Of a stretch of 64,000 nucleotides of DNA, positions 56,943 to 64,000 are shown piece after piece (the stretch's first letter is position 1; each line of letters opens with the position of its first letter). The position numbers and the translations under genes are program-made. The notes beneath the pieces are model-generated. The model was given only the letters and a program-made list of their open reading frames with translations, made no database searches and had not been told where the DNA came from. Origin of the DNA: Plantago ovata (Eukaryota; Streptophyta; Magnoliopsida; Lamiales; Plantaginaceae); NCBI GenBank assembly GCA_028274465.1, contig CM051455.1:51714725-51778724 (forward strand), written 5' to 3'.

Positions 56943-57719
56943 TATAATATATAAAAGCAGAGTTCTCATTCTAAAAATGTCATCCAATTAGAATGCTCCA
57001 ATCCACGTGGCATTTTCTTAATTATTTGAATAAAAAATTCAATTTAATTCCCTATCTAAAGTAATTATTATTTATTTTAATTTTTTAATTTGAATTAACT
57101 ATTTTATTCAACCCTAAATTCTACATTCCTAAATATAGTCAATCCTTTCCCTCACCTAAAAAATAAATTCAAAACTAAAAGTAGAATCCAAACCAAAAAT
57201 TAAAATCCCACCCAAGTCTACGATCAAAGAAGAAAAAAAAAAAAAAAAAAAAACTCATTTGTTAATTCACAAGGAAATCAAAACGAGTTCTTAGATTCTA
57301 GACATATAATTAACTAACACAAACCTAAAAATTGATTCTCTACATTCCGTTCTTCAAAACCGCAAACATTGATTTTTAGCTTAACTCTAATTACTAAAAT
57401 ACTTAGTAGTCTTTAGATTCATCATCCTCTCTAATATCCTTTCTTTCATTCACCAGCTTCATTCATCAGCATAGCAAATTTCCAACCCTAAATCAATCGA
57501 TCAAAATTTATACAATTCTCATTCATGCGAAGTGAAGCGGTGACTAAAAAATATCAACAAAATAAATGAGAAACTTATACAAGGACGGAGAAAGTACAAT
57601 ATAATACACCAGTCACAATACTTTTATCATTCTTTATTCTAACCCAATACCTCACTCCCAATACTTTTTTTATTCTTTACTCAAATAATACTCATCTGAG
57701 ATTAATTTCGAACAATAAA

Positions 57720-58830
57720 CGTGTTAAACATGTCTATTCCGTAACAAATTAGAATAACAATTGCATTTGATGATACTATTATTCAGACTCTGCCAATAAA
57801 AACGAAAACAAATATATTTATATATTATAATTTATTTTGATTTAGTATCCCGCTTAGCGGGTATATTCCACAATAATTTAGAATAGTTGAAGTGTTCAAC
57901 ATGTCTATTTCGTATTAAATTAGAATAATAATTGAATTTGATTCGATGATACTATTTTGAAAACTTATATCAATAAAACAAAGGCCGCTATACGATTTAA
58001 ATGATTTTGATTTACAATCGTTCAATGGTTTCATTCCGTAATAATTTTGAATAATAAATGTGCGAGTCGGATCTTCTGTGCCTAAGTATGTGCCACACCC
58101 TATGGCACCACTAAACAACTTCCATGTGGCAGTATAACAGTGAAGCGTTTACACTGAATCCTTTTCTTTGCATTCCTAGTAGTAACATTATTAATTTAAT
58201 TTGGTCACACTCCGTATTTTTATTACACTTACGCCCATATTCGTCAGTCCGTCGGTATTATTCGTCGCTAAATTTAGCGACGAATAAGAAACGACGGTAA
58301 AGGCTTTACCGACGGATAAAATAGCGACGGGCTGTTTATCCGTCGGTAAGTAGTTACCGATCCGTCGGTAAGACGTTACCGACGGATCGGTACCCAGATA
58401 CCGACGGATACCATCCGTCGGTAAATAATCCGGTTCTTGTGGTGGAATGAGCTGTCTATTTTACAATAAATTAGAATAACAATCGCATTCAGTGATACTA
58501 TTATGAAAATTCTCTCTCATAATAAATAAAAGAAAATTATTGTTATATATATTTTAATTATATTTTTCATTTAAGATCCTACTTAATGGGTTTAATCCGC
58601 AGTAATTTAGAATAATAGATGTGTATGACGTGTCTATTTCACATAAAATTAAAATAACAATTACATTCGACGATGCTATTATGTGAACTGTGTATCAATA
58701 GAAGTGAAAGAAATGTTATAATACAATATAATTGTTTTGATTTACGATCATCCTCAATGTGTTTACGCTGAAATAATTTATAATAGTGGATGTGTTCGAT
58801 GGGTCTATATATTCCTTAATAACTGTATCC
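57720..58830 (+). repeat. AT-rich tandem array, ~165-175-bp monomer, interrupted
   Basis: About five diverged units, each with (C)ATGTCTATT, a TAAATTAGAATAACAATTG-type block, GATGATACTATTAT and TCAATAAAA, begin near 57728, 57892, 58055 (broken), 58445 and 58620, with a partial one near 58792. The third unit is split by about 380 bp that contains the CACTA end at 58232-58444. Satellite-like; not coding. Confidence 0.65.
58232..58444 (-). mobile_element. CACTA terminal fragment (solo end, inverted)
   Basis: Read in reverse it begins CACCACAAGAACCGG and is about 98% identical for 213 bp to the end of the CACTA element at 59714-59926, with roughly four mismatches. The similarity stops abruptly at CGAATATGGGCG. 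The matching other end of this copy was not found; CACCACTAAAC at 58106 is a weak candidate. Confidence 0.8.
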
Positions 58831-59713
58831 TAACTTATCACATTTTGACGTTAAAGAGATTAGCTGCATGCATGTTTGACTTTGAGTTAGCGAGAGGGTT
58901 CCCTAATTGAGTTGTGAAATGTGAATACTGAAGGAGGTTGAGAGGAGTTCGGGAAATCAGATTTTGGTATGGATTAGGAAAAGGTAGTAGGTTATAGGGG
59001 TATATTTATAAATGTAATAATTATGTTGGGAGAATGTTGGAAAAAATATTATGGGGTAAAACTCCAAAGTGTTCCCTGTTCAATTTAGATACTTTAATTT
59101 ATTGCAAGTTTACAACACACTGACCAATTTTGGTACATTTCCAATTTAACGGAAAAAATGTGAACAATACAAGCGTGTGACAGACACTCACCTGACGAAC
59201 CAAAATTTTTAAGACAATGGAAAAAATTGGCATGTCTTATACATGCTTTAAAATTCCAGTTTGGTACTCCAAAGTACCAAAAATGTACATAGCACCCGTC
59301 AATCTTTCTTTTTTTTTTGGCAATTTTTTATTCTTATTTTATTCGCTATTTTCGATATGTAGGGTGTGTGATTACCATTCTTGAATTATTTAATTTTTTA
59401 TCTTTAAATTGAATAAGTATCAAAATTGACAACGTGTTACAATAAAGTACATAAAGTACATAAATTCGAATAAAATAGATTTTATTCGAATATTATGAGT
59501 GAAAGTATGAGATGTTGATTATTGATTGGAAGACAGAAAGTTGAAAATAAAGAGAGAAAGATGAAACCTATAGAGAGGGAAAAATGAGAGGAAAAAAACG
59601 AGAGGTCTCTCAGAATGTGAACTGTACCTGGGGCCTCTATAATTGAAACCCAAATGTGAGGTCAATTATAGACTCAAGAGGCCTCTATAGTCCAAATCCA
59701 AATATGTTGTACG
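58831..59713. other. Spacer between two facing CACTA ends
   Basis: AT-rich, noncoding; no feature recognised. Together with the end of the tandem array it makes up the 1,269 bp lying between the two facing CACTA termini. Confidence 0.5.
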
Positions 59714-59733
59714 CACCACAAGAACCGGATTAT

Positions 59734-60075
59734 TTACCGACGGATGGTATCCGTCGGTATCCGGGTACCGATCCGTCGGTAACGTCTTACCGACGGATCG
59801 GTAACTACTTACCGACGGATAAAGAGCCCGTCGCTATTTTATCCGTCGGTAATGCCTTTACCGTCGTTTCTTATTCGTCGCTAAATTTAGCGACGGATAA
59901 TACCGACGGACTGACGAATATGGGCGTTGACCAGCCCTTATCCGTCTGACCGACGGATAAATTTATCCGTCGGCGTCGGCGACGTTTAACGACGGATAAC
60001 TTTATCCGTCGGTATGACCGGTTGACTTAGTCAACCAGAACTTACCGACGGATAATGTTATCCGTTGGTATATTT
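59734..60075. repeat. CACTA subterminal repeats, ACCGACGGAT motif in both orientations
   Basis: Motifs TACCGACGGAT and ATCCGTCGGTA occur more than fifteen times in 340 bp, in direct and inverted orientation. In En/Spm such short subterminal repeats are the binding sites of the TNPA protein. They also allow strong foldback structures. Confidence 0.85.
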
Positions 60076-60291
60076 TATTTTTTTTTAAATTTTTTTTTAT
60101 TTTTCTTGCTAATTGTACAACAACCTGTTTCATAATATAAATTTACGCACTAAAAATTAAAAATCATTAAATTTGAATTGAAAATAAAATTCAATAAAAT
60201 TCGATTCTTCAAAATAGAAAAATGTTTACTACAAATGTAAATGTGAAAGTTTTACAATCGTACTACAAATGCCCAACTAAAATGTCAAAAT

Positions 60292-62229
60292 CTAGGGACG
60301 ACGACCACTAGAACCACGACCACTGGAACCCGAAGGAGCATGAGAACTGCCTTGCAAACCCGCACTCCCCGCCGTACCAGGGCTCCCCTCCCCGGTCTGA
60401 AAGAAAGCTGCCTCTGCGAACGGGTCCATGCCAATGGGATGCTTCTCCAGCAGCTTCTTCAGCACGAAATTCTGCGTCTCCACCTGACACAAGTAATGAT
60501 CGATGTAGTTAAGAATATGAAAGATAGATGCAAGCAATGTAAATGAGCATACAAGTGGTTATACATCTACATGAGATATCAACATAATATTAGCAAGTAA
60601 ATATACCTGAGACACAAGTGTCTCCTGAATGCTCATCATCCTAGCATTCTCGGCCCTAAGTGCTGCCATCTCCTCAGCCAATCGAGAATCTGTGCTGGAG
60701 GTAGAACCGGATGAACGCTGAAATGATTCAGCTGCAAGAGAACGTCCCAAGTTCCCTAAGCCATAGATCGACCACTTAGGGCCAGGAGGGTTCACCTCGA
60801 GGAAGGCAGCGTTCTCTTCCTCCATCGTAAGTATGTCACCCTTCTCTTGCATCTTAACCAAGTAAAAAGCCTCAACCTCCTCCTACAAGCAGTTAAGCAA
60901 TACATGAGTTGATATATTACAATACATATAGAAACTTTTGAAAAAGAAATACAGTACAAGTAACTCAAAGTACTCATTTATGTACTTACATTCAGTTTCT
61001 TGGCTTTCTTGCATGTCCACTTGCCGTTCTTGAACTTGGCATTTCTCACCATGGTCAAGTACGACAAGCATCCTTGTCCAGTGAGCCTCTGTTCATTTTG
61101 CAAAGTAATAAGTGTCAGTGTTTACAATAAAATTTTAAGAATATTGAAAGTGACTGGAGTAAAGCACAAGTTAACTTACTGCATTGAGGTCACGAGTGGC
61201 CTGAGACTGTGTGCCGAGATGGTGCTTCGAATAGTCCTCGTCTTCACCGGAGCTGCTTCTGTCGGCCCGTGCTCAATTCTTCTTGTTCTTATCTGCTAGG
61301 TCCTCGGCATCCTGTGTCTTCCAGTAAGCCAACCACAGAGGCCACTCGCTTTCGTGGATGAATCTAGGCCTCACTCGAGACTCTTTAAGGTCGTGGACCT
61401 TGTCTCGGTAACAACGAGCACCAACAGTGTTGAAAACAAACCAAAGCTCCTTCAATAGCACGTTTGGCAAGTAGTAGTGTTTCTAACCACCAAAACAACC
61501 AATTTAGAACGACACAACAATCAATACAAAAACAAGATCAACATAAGCACAATGGTGACTAACATATCACCCAAATATAGTGGCTAACATACCACTCACA
61601 TTTCCCTAAAAAAACAACTAACACATGGTGACTAACATATCACCCAAATATAGTGGCTAACATACCACTCACGTAAATTTAGAATAAAAATAAAACCACG
61701 TTTACTAAACATTTAAGATTGTTACAATACCCGCAGCTCATCGAAGTAGAAGCCAATGACATGGTCAGGCAGCCTTGACCACTTCTCCCCACCACGGTCC
61801 TGAGATGGTGTTGGAGCGATGAACCTGGAGTTGATGATGTCACCGATCTTCGAATGGGCAGATGCAGGGTAAAACCTATTATGATTGTTAAATACAAATA
61901 AGAATGAATAAGCATAATAAAGTATACGTAATATGTCACAAGTTAAACAATAAACTAAACAACAGAAAGTGTACTTACGCAGCTTTCCCGTTAGGGAACA
62001 GAACAGGCTTCCCCTTATACATGGCACCCAGGGTCGGCGTCTCGTATGGGCAACCATTAGCAGGTAGGTTCGCAAATGGGTCAAACTTAGCCTTCTTCTT
62101 CCTAGTTGACGATGAGGAGCTACTCCCCTCCGATAATCCAATGATGGGTGGAACTACACCCTGCTCGTACCCTGGGGCTCCAGGAACTCGTAACTCGGGT
62201 GGAATGTAGTTGCACCTAGGTTTCGGCAT
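60292..62229 (-). pseudogene. TNPA-like (Ptta/En/Spm family) CACTA protein, with premature stop
   Basis: Exons on the minus strand: 62229 to about 61979 (MPKPRCNYIPPEL, GLSEGSSSSSS), about 61876-61733 (FYPASAHSKIGDIINSRFIA, RLPDHVIGFYFDEL), about 61485-61180 (KHYYLPNVLLKELWFVFNTV, SEWPLWLAYWKTQDAEDLA), then TGQGCLSYLTMVRNAKFKN, EEVEAFYLVKMQEKGDIL with a coiled coil (EEMAALRAENARM), and a last exon ending GRGSSGRRP at 60292. After NKKN a TGA (61275-61273) interrupts the frame; ARADRSSSGEDEDY continues at once in frame. CGA-to-TGA at a CpG is the simplest cause. The family binds subterminal repeats. Confidence 0.8.
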
Positions 62230-62358
62230 CTGCAAATAAAACAATATCAAGGTTAGTATGATGATATGAAATATGCACGTACAATATAAAGCATTATCAA
62301 TTAACGTAAATGCACACACAAGGGAATATACATATAAATGACATAGCAACATAATTTA

Positions 62359-64000
62359 TTAATTACCAATTAAAGGTTCCTCCAACTCTAACTCTACAAA
62401 ATGATCCTCGTGCAGGGCAAACTGTCCATCTTTATCCTGTATAGGGCGTCGTGCTACATCATCCACTAAATCCGACTGGAACGAGTTGGTTATGGACTCG
62501 TCCTTCTCTATATACTCAATCTTGGAACGAGCACGTATGGGTATCACACCCAACCAATCACCCTTGGTCTTAGACACACCTGGATAGGAAAAGTAGACAG
62601 CTTGTGTTTCTTGACTGGCTAACACAAATGGCTCGTACTTTTTGTACTTCTTCTTCTGGTTGATCTCAACCAAATCATAATCCACATGTGTTCTCGTACC
62701 ATCTGTAGAAGGGTCGTACCAGTCAACCTCAAATAGAACTGTACGTTTCAAAGGTACACCTGGATATTCAATACGAACAATCCGTCTAAGGGTACCAAAG
62801 AAATCCTGCCCCTCCCCTCCTATATCTGCCCCAAGCATAGAAACGCCACTGTTGGCAGTTTCTTTGTGCAATGACCTGCCATGCGTGTCAAACCTAAGTC
62901 CATTTACTACGTACGATGCGAATGTCACGGCCCCCCGCAAAGGACCACTTGCTAGAGCTAGTACGTAAGGACATGTGATATTGTTGGCAGGATTTCTTGC
63001 ATATGCACCAAAACATTGTGGAAATTCAGTTTCCACTTTCTGTTGTCGTAAGTACTCAATAGTATCATCTGCCATTATTGGATCATTCTCCAAACAACGT
63101 TCTTTAAAGTACCGATCAAATATGGCCATATACTTGTCCACACTTTCACAGTTCCTAAGGATGTAAAAGTGAGCAGCCCTGTACTCTTTCTCTGTCAAAT
63201 ATTCTTTCTTCTCCTCACCTATAGGTCGTCCAGTTACCCTAAAGATGGAAAGAGTGATAGAATCATCCTCTTGAACTGTGAAAGTGTTGGCATTTCTAGC
63301 CGGCCTAGATGTCTTGGTCATGACATCGTCGTCAAAGTAATAGGAGCAGAAATGAGAACTCTCAGATCGGATGTATGCATTAGCAATGGAGCCCTCAGGT
63401 TGAGCTTTGTTCTTGACAAACTTCTTAAGCTTACCTAAGTACCTGTTTATGAAATTACAATTGATTAGATTATTGTTATTATGTTCGAATGTGTGAATAT
63501 TGATAGAAATATAGTTAAACCATTATCATACCTCTCAAATGGATACATCCACCTGAACTGAACCGGCCCAGCATGCAACGCTTCATATGGGAGGTGGACC
63601 GGCAAGTGCTCCATAGAATCAAAGAAGCTAGGAGGGAATATGCGTTTAAGCTTGCATAGAATCAAGGGTATGTTCCTTTCAAGTGCCCTCAACACTTCTA
63701 TTTCAACAACCCTTGTGCATATGTTCTTGAAAAACAAGCTTAGCTCGGTAAGAGCGCTCCAAATGGCTGGAGGTAAGAGTTCTCGAAATGCAATGGGAAC
63801 TAACCTCTCCATGAACACATGAGAATCGTGGCTCTTCATTCCATACATCCTAGTCTTGTTCAGATCCACACAACGCCCCAACTTCGATGCATAGTTATCG
63901 GGAAACTTTAAAGACTTCACCCAATCAAACAATTTTTCTCTAGCATCTTTGTCTATCGTGTAAGCCGCCTTGGGCCATTCACCTTGGGCATTCTTCTTCG
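62359..64000 (-). CDS. TNP2-like CACTA transposase, C-terminal part (DUF4218 and DUF4216), partial
   Basis: Two exons: 64000-63532 (open at the window edge) and 63442-62359. Exon a includes GMKSHDSHVFMERLVPIAF, LPPAIWSALTELSLFFKNI and LVHL-type text (VHLPYEALHAGPVQFRWMYP), the DUF4218 region that follows the DDE transposase (Transposase_21) domain in CACTA proteins. Exon b has SYYFDDDV, AHFYILRNCESVDKYMAIF, then VLFEVDWYDPS, DLVEINQKKKYKKYEPFVLA and QAVYFSYP, the DUF4216 domain, and ends LEEPLIGN. The catalytic part lies outside the window, so activity cannot be judged. No stop within the visible part. Confidence 0.9.

Larger units (their letters stand above)
59714..64000 (-). mobile_element. 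CACTA (En/Spm) transposon, left part; runs off the right edge
   Basis: Terminus CACCACAAGAACCGG (a variant of CACTACAAGAA) at 59714, followed by dense subterminal repeats, then a TNPA-like gene and a TNP2-like gene, both minus strand, in the usual CACTA order. The other end lies outside the window. The nonsense codon in the TNPA-like gene suggests a non-autonomous or ageing copy, although the terminus is very similar to that at 58232-58444. Confidence 0.88.

Noticed and set aside
57595..57670. GGACGGAGAAAGTA as a further Stowaway MITE end
   Set aside because: No inverted partner within 500 bp on either side, so at most a broken end.

Overview
The window is nuclear plant DNA: genes are split by GT-AG introns, one encodes a chloroplast translation factor, and the spaces are packed with MITEs, Helitron, Harbinger, MULE-like and CACTA elements. 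An angiosperm, probably a eudicot, fits; I cannot name the species. Four conserved host genes form the backbone: a C3HC zinc-finger (ILP1/NIPA-like) gene running off the left edge (minus), the chloroplast translation initiation factor IF-2 (FUG1-like, plus), a malectin-domain kinesin-14 (plus) and an ER oxidoreductin ERO1 (minus).

The most striking content is a pair of very large PIF/Harbinger-type DNA transposons. Element 1 spans 5031-19125 (14.1 kb): 17-bp perfect terminal inverted repeats flanked by a 3-bp ATA duplication. Element 2 spans about 38959-52103 (13.1 kb): a degenerate left end, a clear right end and TTA on both sides. Each encodes an apparently intact DDE transposase and an intact Myb/SANT-like partner (both minus strand, right end), as expected for Harbinger. 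Unusually, each also carries the same extra gene set to the left: small GRF-type zinc-finger/coiled-coil genes (four in element 1, one in element 2; three of the five end in a hydrophobic tail segment), a gene for a PB1-like fold protein, and one to three genes for a diverged Myb/SANT-like protein with a PLW...FEG second exon. These recur in similar order in two sequence-diverged elements, so they look like a stable cargo module rather than random capture. Several cargo copies are decaying (frameshifts, stops) while both transposases remain open.

Layout: 1-3230 ILP1-like gene; 3231-4764 MITEs; 4765-5030 and 19126-19384 two halves of a Helitron remnant split by element 1; 5031-19125 element 1; 19413-26923 IF-2; 26924-28762 spacer with a poly(A)-tailed retroposed-looking segment; 28763-33973 kinesin; 34546-37955 ERO1; 38959-52103 element 2; 52104-59713 gene-poor repeat land (direct repeats, MULE-like long-TIR element, a MITE filled with a GAACT array, a Helitron 3' end, an AT-rich tandem array broken by a CACTA end); 59714-64000 the left part of a CACTA (En/Spm) transposon with subterminal ACCGACGGAT repeats, a TNPA-like gene with a nonsense codon, and the C-terminal part of a TNP2-like transposase gene that leaves the window.

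Element 1 sits in the divergent promoter interval between ILP1-like and IF-2, genes that I recall as neighbours in Arabidopsis, so it may have separated a formerly shared upstream region. All calls are from reading the sequence by eye; exon borders are inferred from GT-AG (once GC-AG) signals, reading frame and family similarity.
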